Shown here: positions 22,855 through 33,073 of the stretch, piece after piece
How the letters are laid out: each line of letters starts with the position of its first letter
How positions within the stretch are numbered: the first letter of the stretch is position 1
NCBI GenBank assembly: GCA_030867875.1
Contig: JAOWCC010000299.1
Location: forward strand, 496,001-560,000
Source: Actinernus sp. WN-2022
Taxonomy: Eukaryota; Cnidaria; Anthozoa; Actiniaria; Actinernidae
DNA: 64,000 nt
Reading direction: 5' to 3'
The notes under the pieces: generated by a model
Told to the model about the DNA's origin: nothing
The model's input: the letters and a program-made list of their open reading frames with translations, nothing else
Databases searched by the model: none
Program-made: the position numbers and the translations under genes

Positions 22855-23382
22855 AGAACACCTACGCCCCAGATCTACCAGCGCACCACGGCTAACAGTG
22901 GGCCACCACCCTCTGCTGGAACAGCAAGGAACACAGTGGGCCACCACAGACGGAAGATCGAGAGCCGAGAGCAGGCTCTGCGATCAAAGAAGGTACACAG
23001 TCTCAGGACAATGATACAGGATGTACCAAGTCGTCACCCCCAAGTGAGGACGGCACTGAACCCAAGGCAACCCCCCACCCGTCGGACCCGGAGGTGGTCG
23101 TAGTCAAGGGCGGAAAGATTTCGTTCCAACTCAGAAGCCAAGTTACCCGCTCTGGAAGGGTGACCCAAGTCCCATCAAAGTAAAGGAGTAACATCTAGTC
23201 CAAGAGACAGTTACCTGATTGCGAATCAGGTGGATAGTGACACGGGACCAGGGAATATTGTTAGCGTCACTAGAACTTGTTATTGTTGCTATGTTATGTT
23301 TATACTTCGTTCATAGTCCACGGAACGTTGCTGCGCTGTAGCACGCATGCAAGAACTGTTAGGTTTTGTTACACATATATTC

Positions 23383-23530
23383 AGAGAGGGGGATGTCATA
23401 GCATGCCTGTGGCAATATAGCCCAGTAGGACTGGGCACGAGAGATCTTCGGCCAAGATGGCGGCCCGCTTGTATACAGTTTAATTAGCTAAATTACATGG
23501 AAACTTACACGTTAACAATCCGAACGTAGA
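23383..23530 (+). mobile_element. Polypurine tract and 3' LTR start of the plus gypsy
   Basis: AGAGAGGGGGA (23383-23393) is followed directly by TGTCATAGCATGCC, the usual PPT/LTR junction. The LTR end is not certain; minus-strand gypsy RT homology resumes at about 23530-23560, so at most ~140-165 bp of LTR is present. No 5' partner LTR was found. Confidence 0.5.
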
Positions 23531-24015
23531 ACTTTATCACTTATGAAAGACTATTTTTGTGCGCTGTGAATGCCGAAGGGTATTCGAGTGAAACTATATA
23601 GGCCAAAGGGCGTTGCAAATGTGGTATGTGCCAATACCCTGATAGCGCCTATAGGGTTGAGAAATACTTCGCTCCCTTTAGCTTGTCGTTATCTCCTCGA
23701 TCGTCGATAAGTAATAGTGTTGTCTCTTGGTTGCCTTGTTCAGCGGACGCGGATCAATGCAGATCCGAAGTTTTTCCGTGTTTTCTTTTCGACAGCAACC
23801 ATCGAGTTGACCCAGTCCGTGGGCTCATCAACTGGCTCAATGACGCCTTGACTGGCCGTCGAGAGCATTATGATTCTTAACTCTGTACAGTATTCAATAC
23901 GGGACTCTCCTCGATCGATCAAATGAGTGCTAGAGGAATGTGGGAAAGGGTCCTGGAGGTAAAATGCTGAAAGTTTGGATTTTAGAAGAATTACGAGGCC
24001 TCGAAGAGTCGCCAC
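23530..24015 (-). pseudogene. Minus-strand gypsy reverse transcriptase remnant
   Basis: Reading leftward from 24015: G-V-I-E-P-V-D-E-P-T-D-W-V-N-S-M, V-E-K-K, then I-D-P-R-P-L-N-K. Past a frameshift come G-A-K-Y-F-S-T-L with a stop in place of the catalytic Asp, then T-P-F-G-L-Y-S-F-T-R-I-P-F-G-I-H-S-A-Q and V-F-H-K. It ends where the plus-strand element begins. This is the upstream half of the pol whose RNase H and integrase lie at 18822-20060. Confidence 0.8.
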
Positions 24016-24647
24016 ATGGACAAATGGCGTCTCGTGTTTCCTGCCTTCTCAATAGTTTATATAGGGGAGGAAAAAATCACACAAGTGCCTCAAACCAGAA
24101 ATAAACCCATCAGTGATGAAGTGGAACAACTTCACAACACACAGGTAAGATTTCATGACTTTATTGATCATTTTAGTACGGTTTTAGATTTTGTTCTAAA
24201 AATTGCCATTCATTCCTTGTAAAAATCATTAGCTTGGGCTGCCTGTGGTTGTAGTCGAAGAAGTCGAGAGATGAACATTTACCACGATTCCTTCAGTGCT
24301 CCTTATTAGTCTCGTATTTTAATGTGAAGTTTACTAACCCACAAAATATGTTTTGTAACTTAATGATCACGCTAAGTTGACGACCGTCCACGCGTCACTG
24401 AAGAGTCGTTTAGTCGGACTCTTTGTGAGTGTATAGTTTGAGAGTTTGGGGCGGAAATAATGACTACAAGATCTCTCCTCTTATCAACATGATTAGCAGA
24501 AATAATAATGTTCTTTTGTTACCTTCAATAAAGTCAAATCCAATACAGTTACAATTACACAAATAAGCATTTATTTCAATTTCAGTCATTTCCCGTGTTT
24601 GTGCTTCATCGGACTGTAATATTTGCATGCCAGCAGGTGAACAGCAG
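24016..24647. other. Copy-B-only DNA right of the gypsy remnants
   Basis: No LTR, coding domain or RNA feature recognised. A short plus-strand frame at 24016-24147 is followed by CACACAGGTAAGAT, which resembles a donor site, but nothing else supports an exon. Confidence 0.3.
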
Positions 24648-24829
24648 GTTTTTGTGCTGGAAATCTTAAGAAAATGTCGTTATTTTCATTATTTTATAGA
24701 TTCAGGGAATGTTCAGGGAAATCATTGATATATCGCGCGGGACAAACCGATATGTATCCCCCCTCCCGCGGTGACCTCAAAACCCTAACCCAATCCCAGA
24801 CCTAAACTCGAAAATCAACCGAAACAGAC

Positions 24830-25366
24830 CGAAATAGATACCCTATCCCAGACCAATAGGACAAATTAGATACACTATCCCAGACCAATAGGACAAATTA
24901 GATACACTATCCCAGACCAATAGGACAAATTAGATACACTATCCCAGACCAATAGGACAAATTAGATACACTATCCCAGACCAATAGGACAAATTAGATA
25001 CACTATCCCAGACCAATAGGACAAATTAGATACCCTATCCCAGACCAATAGGACAAATTAGATACACTATCCCAGACCAATAGGACAAATTAGATACACT
25101 ATCCCAGACCAATAGGACAAATTAGATACACTATCCCAGACCAATAGGACAAATTAGATACCCTATCCCAGACCAAAAACACAAATTAGATACACTATCC
25201 CAGACCAAAAAGACAAATTAGATACACTATCCCAGACCAATAGGACAAATTAGATACCCTATCCCAGACCAAAAATACAAATTAGATACACTATCCCAGA
25301 CCAAAAATACAAATTAGATACACTATCCCAGACCAAAAATACAAATTAGATACACTATCCCAGACC
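24830..25366. repeat. 32-bp satellite, about 16 units (copy B)
   Basis: Same unit and same flanks as 8566-8814 but more than twice as long. Variants within the unit (AATAGG, AAAAAC, AAAAAT, and CCCTAT for CACTAT) are clustered, which indicates local amplification of sub-blocks. Confidence 0.9.
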
Positions 25367-25499
25367 GCGGACCTCGAAAACCATACCCTATTGCGTGGCA
25401 CATACCCGTATACCTTATATAGGGGAGTACCCCTTACATGAGGGAGGATGTTTACTCTGTCAGTGCGCGCAAGGACTGACGGGTATTAAAAGATGCTCA

Positions 25500-26235
25500 G
25501 GAAATACCGGGTTTCCTGTGGCAATCGAGAATCAGAGCGGCAAAACGTCACGCACATGCGTCGGTCGCACGCGCGTCTTCCCGCCGAAAACCAACGCCGC
25601 AATTAAAATATAATTTTTTTTAGCCCTCGGAAATTTGTATTTGAACTCCAGAGCCTTCGTTCTTTCGGCCATCGGAGCATAACGTTTTGCAGCGGTGCGT
25701 TTTGGTGAGCCGGTCGCGCGCGCGTCCTCCAGTTTCCCGACGAAACTATAAAAAGAAAACAGGAAATCACCCATGTTTCTAATTTCAGTACGTACGCGTA
25801 TTTACGTTAAATGTTTCGCGAAAAACAAGAAAACTATATAAAAGCTAAGCCTATTAAAGACTTTCACAGGTTGAAGGTTTCTTAATTTCTAATTCACTGT
25901 GAGTTATTTACTCGATAACTTGTATTTGAACTTCAGAGCCTTCGTTCTTTCGGCCAGCGGAGCATACCGTTTTGCTGTAGGTACTTCATATATCGTTAAT
26001 TAAAAACTAATAGAACGTATACAAACCAAGAATATAAGATATTAGTGCTTGGGACATTTCATTTAACAATATACTTCATATATCGTTAAATAAAAACTAA
26101 TAGAACGTATACAAACCAAGAATATAAGATATTAGTGCTTGGGACATTTCATTTAACGATATATATATATACTAGGCGTTTTGCCGCGGTGCAGCGACGT
26201 TACACTTTTATCAATCGCCGGGCTTCCTGTGGTAC
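25500..26235. repeat. Internally repeated segment (copy B counterpart of 9040-9600)
   Basis: Carries the same AACTCCAGAGCCTTCG blocks and GGG(T/C)TTCCTGTGG words (25509-25521, 26220-26232) as copy A, interrupted by the 25981-26165 insert. Confidence 0.5.
25981..26165. mobile_element. Tandemly doubled ~90-bp insert, only in copy B
   Basis: Two direct copies (starting at 25983 and 26073) of a ~90-bp unit bounded by ATATATCGTTAA and TTAACGATATAT, an inverted pair. Copy A lacks it. In B the word CGTTTTGC appears on both sides (near 25969 and 26177), consistent with a target-site duplication of about 8 bp. Confidence 0.6.
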
Positions 26236-26639
26236 ACTTCTACCACTGGGCGAGAACAACTATATTTGTTTGGTAAGTGCTTTTCTATCATATTTGGCAT
26301 GTTAGAAGATGTTACTGAGTAGAATTTAATGGCAACTCCGAAGTTGATCGGTCGTTGTAACTTATATGCCTGGCGTTGGACTGAGAAACGTAATCGATCG
26401 TACTTTATAATCAAACTTAGTTCGTGGTTAAAATTTGAGCCCGTGAACTCGATCCGTTCGAAAATCGAATAATGATCGAACAAAAATTTGGTAATTAAAC
26501 ATTTACAACTCGACAAGAACGGCCTTTCGACCCTGTTAGGTCGAGCTCGTCGATTTGGAGAAAATAGCTTGACCAAAAACCCGGGTCAAACACGATCTGC
26601 GAGTGTCTCGTGGTAACCCAAACTGGCAAATACCTTGTA

Positions 26640-27090
26640 AAGATAATCTCCCCTGTACATCACTATTTGCACTCATGGTTTGTTATGGATACCTAACTAT
26701 AATGCTGTGTTTGTTTCCCGTAAATGGTACCGATTTTTCTGTCCTGTGTGTCGCCATCTTGGATATTATGACGTCACAGTGTTGCCACTATTGTCAGACA
26801 ACAATAGCTCTTTTGTTGTGTAACAATAGGGACAACCGTCTGACGTCATAATATCCAAGATGGTAGCAGCCATGAAATTCAGAAGAATTTTATGGACAGG
26901 AATATCGGCCTTAATAACTGACATCAGTTATGCCATTAACATAGTATAGAACATTGCCGAGTTGATTGATGTACAGTATTTCGTAAATCTCGTACTTTAT
27001 TTGGCAGTACTAAACAATTTACATACAGCAAACAAACACAGTGTTAGATTTAATAGTCATCAATAACAAACATTGTTTTTCAGTGGAGAG
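26640..27090. mobile_element. TTAA-type foldback element, degraded (copy B)
   Basis: Counterpart of 9968-10399, with the same CCATCTTGGATATTATGACG core and mirrored arm. Confidence 0.65.
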
Positions 27091-27724
27091 TCGTGAGTGA
27101 GCTCCAGAAGACTACATTCAAATTATGTCAAAATCTTGCTGTATTAACTAATTACACCAGAAAATCCCAATTTTTTTATATACCAACTATACATATTTCT
27201 ATGTAAAAATACCATGTACACTGTACCTACTCAATTTAAAAACCAGTAGACAGTTATTAGCCTAGAGGTTAAGATCTGACGTTATCACGACTATTGAACA
27301 AACTAAGTAAAACTATGAACATTCCACAGAAACACATCAACTATATACATGTAGGTGCCAAGGCAAACACACACCCTTAAAAGGGGGTGGGCTTATCTTA
27401 TCTGCCTGACTGGCAGTCAAAAAAAAGGGAGAATGTTAGTCATTACCCTTTACAGCACGTACAATGCGTAAATTAATGTATTTGCATACTTCTGTCACAA
27501 TCATCCAATCATGTATGAGCATGAGAATGGTCTGTCAATTATACAAACAAAATCACAAATGGAAGCTGTACAGTGTACATATACAGATCAGGAAACTTGG
27601 AAGAAAAATAAGTCTTTTCAGAAAGGCTGTTCTCATTGGATGATGTGTTCAGTTCACCACATGTCTGTTGTAATTTAAACCCTGTTTAACTACCTCATAT
27701 TATCTCCTGTCCCATACATTACAG

Positions 27725-27850
27725 ATTATGGAGATGGCAACTGAGGATTGTAAGTGGTATGAATACAAGTGCAAGTTTGGTGAGACTTTGTTCTTCTACA
27801 ACACTGTTACTGGAGAACACAGGTGGCCAATTAACTCTGTTGATGTACAT
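27725..27850 (+). CDS. Internal exon encoding a WW domain (copy B)
   Basis: 126 bases between acceptor CCCATACATTACAG (ending 27724) and donor GTAAGTAG (from 27851), phase 0 at both ends, 42 residues. It is identical in protein to the copy at 10989-11111 except for one extra Ile after the final W-P (3-bp insertion). Keeping frame, both Trp residues and both splice sites in the two copies suggests either that both are used or that the duplication is too young for decay to show. The parent gene was not identified. Confidence 0.6.
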
Positions 27851-27859
27851 GTAAGTAGT

Positions 27860-29277
27860 ATTGATGATTTACATTATAAATTATGGAGCATCCTAAGAAA
27901 ATGTATGAGTTTGATTGGCTCCTTATAACCAGACTAACTGTTCTGTTGATGTAAGTAGTATTTTTGTTAGAGTATTGATGATTTACATTATAAATTATTG
28001 GAGCATCGTAAGAAAGTGATTGGCTATCTGGGTTGAGTTCATCATGCATAATTTAATCATTTTATAGATCTGCATGCTTGAGGATAAAATATACAGCTGC
28101 TAAACCCAGCTAGTCAGTAATAATAATAATAATAATAATATGTTTAGGAGCACTTAACGCAATTCTCAGTGCTCTTACAATATGTATAAAATTGAAATAA
28201 AATAGATATAAAATCTATAAATTGTATAGTAGTGAAACTTGCTTTAAAGTGGCATTTTAATCCTTATCCAAACTAGTACAAGGCTTTTTGTAAACAAGTT
28301 CAGCACATGGCATGTTATTTGCTTGTGTCACTGCTTGCATTAAATGTTATTTCACACTAGCATTTCCCTTATCTTCAAAAGCGACTGTATTTTTCATGCC
28401 TGTGTGTTAATTTGTGTTATAAGACAAAGAGTACATAAGTACATGCATTGAAATAAATGAAAATGTAACTATTGCAACAGTTAATGAATTGTCTTTGCAA
28501 AAGAAATGCAAGAACTCGGTGGAAAAAAAGAACAAAAATACAAGCAAAAGCAAATACGTTTGAATGGTTTTCTGTGGAAATAATTTATTCACACAGTGTG
28601 AATTTTTAAAAAAACTCCAGGGCCAGACAAAAACTAGCAGTAAGCTGGGATGATGAAGAAACCCTTCATTATATAAATGACTTTCATTGCTTTTAGCACT
28701 GGAGTTTCCCTTTTTTCATTTACGTTTCCAAGTTTTAGTTACATTTTCCCACAACAATATTGTGATCATGCATCAGCTAAATTATTTTGATTGGATTTTT
28801 CACTGGCTTGCGGTTTCAATCTTATTACGGTACATGTATTATAGTATTATAGTATTATAGTATTATCCATAACTAATATGTCTAAAATTGGAAATGGGGT
28901 GTTAAATTAAATTCAGTAAACTTGGCTGGGGATTATTATTGCCTTTCGGCTTTTCTAGACCTGAAATATATAAGTGGCCAAACCAGGCATTTTGTTAAGA
29001 ATGCAAAATACAGGACTCAGACATGAAAGTACTGAGAATGGATACAAGGGTACATAAGTTATCGAGTCAAAGGCCCAAAGGGTGCAAATACTCATGTGAT
29101 CTGAGTACATGTACATGTTCCTCGGAAACATTTAGTTCATGTTCTAACATACAGTCAGGAGCATTTTGGGTCATCACAACTGTTAAACGGCTCTCTTGAT
29201 ACTAAGGAAGTGTAATACATGGCTAAAATACATGGCTCTCTGGAGGAGCATTGATTGTAAATGATGGGATACAATGT
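27860..29277. other. Probable intronic DNA (copy B)
   Basis: Counterpart of 11120-12540. A (TATTATAG)n-like run at 28838-28866 is longer than in copy A. No coding segment supported. Confidence 0.4.
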
Positions 29278-29280
29278 TTA

Positions 29281-29401
29281 AACAAGAAGCTGCACGCAGC
29301 TTGAACTTCGGCATATTTTTTGTAACGCGGACTATCTCAGATACTGCATGTTTGCCAATTACATCGGACAATCAGATGCGACAGTACGCACACACAGTTG
29401 A
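29281..29401 (+). mobile_element. Left fragment of repeat family R2
   Basis: Begins AACAAGAAGCTGCACGCAGC, a built-in hairpin (AAGCTG...CAGCTT), and matches the left part of the intact copy at 36765-36890. It breaks off at CACACAGTTGA (29391-29401), and the same word restarts the R2 sequence at 32409-32419, so a 3-kb element has split this R2 copy. Confidence 0.65.
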
Positions 29402-29410
29402 GTGTGGACA

Positions 29411-29550
29411 ACATGCGAGCCAGCGAGCCATGCGAGCCATGCGAGCCATGCGAGCCAACGATGCGAGCCATGCGAGCCATGCGAGCCATGCGAGCCAACG
29501 ATGCGAGCCATGCGAGCCATGCGAGCCATGCAAATAAAACATGCGAGCCA
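29411..29550 (+). repeat. GCGAGCCAT array, left end
   Basis: About 14 units of 9 bp with insertions such as AACGAT. Open in several frames only because the unit length is a multiple of three. Confidence 0.9.
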
Positions 29551-30330
29551 TGCGAGTCATGAAAAAAAAAACTCACATACAAAAAATAAATAAAATACTC
29601 GGCATACAATTGCTGCGAATTCCTATCAAAGCTGCATGTAGTAGTTGATGAAGATCTGGTGAATTCCCATGGACACAAATAGCGACAGGTTTGAATTAAC
29701 ATATTGCCGCGCCACTTTAGTAATGGAAGATGTTTGATTTATCTCATTTTAAATGAACACTGTTAACTTTTGAAAACTCTTTTTGCTTAGGCTTTCCTCT
29801 TGTTAGATTTCATGCCTAAAACAACGATACTATCAATCGTTTTGAAAATCCCAAGCGTAGTTTCTTGTATTTAATAAAAGTACTGGAGAAGCCATTTGAG
29901 TGTTACACGCGCGCTGTAGCAATGCAAATAAAAAAACATTTCCCTGCCTTTACCATTTATTTTAGATTTCAAAATGGCCATATAATAAAATTCTTATAAA
30001 CCGATATACCTTCGTTATGTTTGGAAAGCTTTATTTAAGGTAATAATTATTGTAGACTTATGCTATAATTCTCAAGGACGGCTCTCCAACCAGGCGGACC
30101 GAGATATTAATATGGGTGTGCGGACCGAGAAATGTTCATATGTACACGACAAAAATAGGTGTCGTGCCGAAAACTTTTGGGTCCGCGAACCAAATTTAGG
30201 GGTGTAGACACTTGGCCAAAATGCTTGGTACAGGCACCAATCCCATTCACACGACACGTTGTACAATGTAACCAACTGTTGCAAAAAGCTTTGCTATTGA
30301 TATTTTATACCTGTTGGCTCATCATCAGTT

Positions 30331-30488
30331 CAATGGTATGTAATCAACTAAAGTCGATTGAGGTATGCTAACCGCCGTGGAAAGCGAGTAGCAGCTGACG
30401 AAGGGCTAGCGCTCGAAACGTCAGCTGCTACTCGCTTTCCACGGCGGTTAGCATACCTCAATCGACTTTAGTTGATTACATACCATTG
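30331..30488. repeat. Exact 70-bp inverted repeat with 18-base loop
   Basis: Left arm 30331-30400 and right arm 30419-30488 are perfect reverse complements over 70 bases. The loop is AAGGGCTAGCGCTCGAAA. The absence of any mismatch implies recent formation or correction. The junction reads CTGACGA, loop, GAAACGTC, similar to a hammerhead ribozyme core. Confidence 0.95.
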
Positions 30489-30705
30489 TTTATCTTCCCC
30501 GCCGACGCAGACCAAAACTAGTTTTTACAGGAACTAGTTGCCTATCATATCATCATCAGTTCAGCCGCGGATTTTATGTCGGTGGCTCGAGTTACCATGT
30601 GTTTTCAGGGCTAGGGTTTTGGGGTTTTCGTTGCAAATGAATGTGAGAAGGTAAGTATTCAGCTTCCGCCAGTGTATACTGGTTGTCAGTCAACTTGGAG
30701 AATGG

Positions 30706-30782
30706 GTTTGATGCGAGTTGAAAAATGCGAGTTGCGAGTTGAAAAATGCGAGTTGCAAGTTGAAAAATGCGAGTTGCAAGAA
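30706..30782 (+). repeat. Short tandem repeat GCGAGTTG(AAAAAT)
   Basis: Alternating GCGAGTTG and GCGAGTTGAAAAAT units, with related words reverse-complemented at about 32156-32195. Confidence 0.75.
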
Positions 30783-30789
30783 AAAGTAA

Positions 30790-32150
30790 GAAACTTGAGG
30801 TTAGAGTTCCTGCAATGGTAAATGCTTTTTGAGGTAAAAAAAAAAACACATTTTCCGTATACAGGAACCCGAGTCAGTCGACGAAACGTGGACCCCTGCT
30901 TCTGGATCCCTAGAAAAATGAAACGTTTTTATTTTTATACCAGCGTATACCTCGCTGTAAGCTTTATTTTATTCTCATTACCCTCACAGTTATTCACAGC
31001 TAAGTCCTTTCTAATTCTAATTTACAATATTTCGATTACAATCACAATTCAGTTCAATCTATTACTTAGTTTCTCTGATCCGCTTCCAGCGACGAACAAA
31101 ATGTGCATCTTGAGGAAGTCCTACCTCGCCCCTCCACATTTCTAATGGTGCTTCCCTTGGACACTGAAAACTATTTTTTTATGGGAGTACCATTCCTCCA
31201 TAAAGGTGGGACATGCAAAATGTCTCCTGATGAATATATAGTGGCCCGAGTGAAAGCCCAGTGGGCTCTTGTTCCAATATACATTCGATATGGCCGCTCT
31301 ACAATACAATCGACTAGCTGTATTTCAGTGCGTTCCCGAATCCATAGCGCTAAACCCATGAAACGTCAACAGTTCTGTAACACACATGCGACTTCTAAAC
31401 TAAAACCTAATAGCATCTCAAATGTCAATTAACTACAACAATCATCATTTCCGTGACAACCGTTGTTTCCATCGATTTTCCAGCGAGAATCGAAATCGCC
31501 TTTCTGAAGAGTCACCCTTTGTTGATGTTTCCACAAGGGTCCGGCCAATTTTATAATTAATTTCCTCTCAGGAGTTCAGTTTCGCTCGTTTTTCTTGTTC
31601 TATCAAAAAAAAATTGGTTTAGTACTTTTCTTCTTTATCCTACTAGTTCGTTCATGTCATTTGCAGTTCGATAAATTGTTTTTGCAATCCGAAAAGTAGT
31701 TTATTCAGTTCTGTATATTCGATTCATATCCGTAAGCCATGTTCTGTTCGGTTTCGGTCAGTTCAATTTTCTCAATTTCTTTGTGTATGTTTCAACATCG
31801 GGTTCGGTTTCCAGTTCTATTTATTCTATTCATGCACTCAGCTCAGTTTTCTTGGTTCATATCTAATCATGTCCATGTCCACTCTAGTCCGGGTTCAGTT
31901 CAGACTCTGTTCCCCAGTTCGCTTAGTTCTAAACTTCTCGGCTCTTTAAATTTCTGTTCTGTTTATTTCGGTCTGTTCATCTCGGTTCTGTATCTGGAGA
32001 ATACTGATTCCAAAAGGTCGTCAAAAAATATGCTTGCTTTATATCGTTAATCGGAAAGAAAGTCAAATTCTCTTGGACTTGGCTCAGCCGATCTTCGAAA
32101 TTTCCATTCTGCACTGCGATATATCGTCTTTTTCCCGCCATTTTTTCCTG
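30790..32150. other. Interior of the 3-kb element, no gene recognised
   Basis: T/GTTC-rich sequence with only short frames of skewed composition. No transposase or RT motif seen. Confidence 0.4.
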
Positions 32151-32309
32151 TAACATTTCAACTCGCAACACGCACTTTTCAACTCGCACTTTCCCTATCC
32201 CCGGTCATCTGAATAAGGATTTGTGTTTCATCATCAGTACTGGAAAGAATCGATTGAACTTTAATTTGCCTGGCTAAATTTTGTTTTTGATTAATTATAA
32301 TTTTTTTGC

Positions 32310-32396
32310 ATGGCTCGCATGGCTCGCATCGCTGGCTCGCATGCCTCGCATGCCTCGCATGGCTCGCATGGCTCGCATGCCTCGCTGGCTCGCACA
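32310..32396 (-). repeat. GCGAGCCAT array, right end (inverted)
   Basis: About nine units of GGCTCGCAT, the reverse complement of the left-end array, with GGCTCGCATGCCT variants. Confidence 0.9.
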
Positions 32397-32603
32397 TTGT
32401 ACAGACCCCACACAGTTGATCTCATCTAAAATGAGTCAGAACACGAGTGAACAAAAGTAGAACACGAGCGACTTAAAGTAAGCCAGGGTACCCTAGGATA
32501 ACACAGGTAGCCAAAAAATACTAGGATCCAAATACTAAGATGATTTGTTCTAAAACTCCACATGAGTCAGGACATGAGTGAAAACGAGTGCACAGCGATT
32601 CAT

Positions 32604-33073
32604 AATAGCCTACTTCCGCGATATGCTTTACTTGTCACGCACAAAGGTTTCAAAACGAGGCTCCGTGCTAAATTAAATTCATTCTTTTCACAGAGAAAAT
32701 AATAAATTTAATAGGCCCTTTGCAGCTAACAGTCACGTGCTGATATAATACTTCATTAACGAATGAATTGAGCTCATGATCCCCATGGGAAAGGCGTTGC
32801 CATGAATACTGGAGAGCAAGCTATCTTTAAAAACGCAGTTTTAGAAAGATCGGCAATTGATTGGAGGTGGTAAATAGCCTTTACAAACAGGTTTTTCTAA
32901 TAGCAATACCGATCTCGTACAATTCAAGGCCTTGAAAGAAATGAAGTCAGTTCTTTTTTTGCTCTCCAGTACAACCACGTGATTTGTTAGCTGCAAAGGG
33001 CCTATTTAGCACGGGGCCTCGTGTTGAAACCTTTGTGCATGACAAGTAAAGCATATCGCGGAAGTGGGCTATT
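32604..33073. mobile_element. MITE-1 (TAGCCYACTTCCG ends), with MITE-2 inside
   Basis: Ends AATAGCCTACTTCCGCGATA and, reverse-complemented, AATAGCCCACTTCCGCGATA. The TIR runs about 70 bp through TTGTCACGCACAAAGGTTTC and ACGAGGCTCCG. The same family occurs compactly at 55888-56085 and degraded at 50327-50487. Its interior is a second MITE. Confidence 0.8.
32712..33004. mobile_element. MITE-2 (TAGGCCCTTTGCAGCTAAC ends)
   Basis: Begins TAGGCCCTTTGCAGCTAAC and ends with its reverse complement, 293 bp. Interior words TCACGTG, GAGCTCATGAT and GATCTTTCTAAAAC (on the minus strand) match the element at 42801-43011 in opposite orientation. Confidence 0.75.

Larger units (their letters stand above)
20061..23530 (+). 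mobile_element. Plus-strand Ty3/gypsy element nested in a minus-strand gypsy
   Basis: Contains protease, reverse transcriptase, RNase H and integrase in order, each in a different frame, followed by a polypurine tract and the start of an LTR. The gag region and 5' LTR are missing; protease begins almost at the left junction. On both sides lie parts of an opposite-strand gypsy pol (RNase H to the left, RT to the right), so it inserted into an existing element, with loss of some target and of its own 5' end. Not found in copy A. Confidence 0.8.
16714..29277. repeat. Segmental duplication, copy B
   Basis: Second copy of the block described at 1-12540. It starts immediately after the zinc-finger stop codon and ends at about 29277, where an unrelated repeat (AACAAGAAGCTGCACGCAGC) begins. 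Private to B are 19277-24647 (gypsy elements) and a 90-bp duplicated insert at 25981-26165. B lacks the equivalents of 245-2705, 4634-5108 and 5640-8551. The 32-bp satellite is longer here than in A. Confidence 0.85.
29402..32408. mobile_element. 3-kb element with 9-bp repeat arrays at both ends
   Basis: Flanked by an 11-bp direct repeat CACACAGTTGA (29391-29401; 32409-32419). The two ends are inverted: ACAACATGCGAGCCAGCGAG at the left and, reverse-complemented, ACAATGTGCGAGCCAGCGAG at the right. Each runs into an array of GCGAGCCAT units. Inner motifs GCGAGTTGAAAAAT (30706-30782) and their reverse complement (near 32156-32195) also occur. A long TIR and a ~9-11-bp target duplication would fit a Mutator-like (MULE) non-autonomous element, but no transposase was seen, so the class is open. 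Confidence 0.55.

Noticed and set aside
24830..25366. CRISPR-like regular array
   Set aside because: 32-bp units repeat without spacers and the DNA is eukaryotic; it is a satellite. The same applies to 50006, 54499 and 56380.
29274..29702. Several frames with C-E-P or M-R-A repeats on both strands
   Set aside because: Products of the 9-bp GCGAGCCAT array; open in many frames at once.
31739..32050. 103-residue hydrophobic frame inside the 3-kb element
   Set aside because: Composition follows the T-rich DNA; no domain or context.
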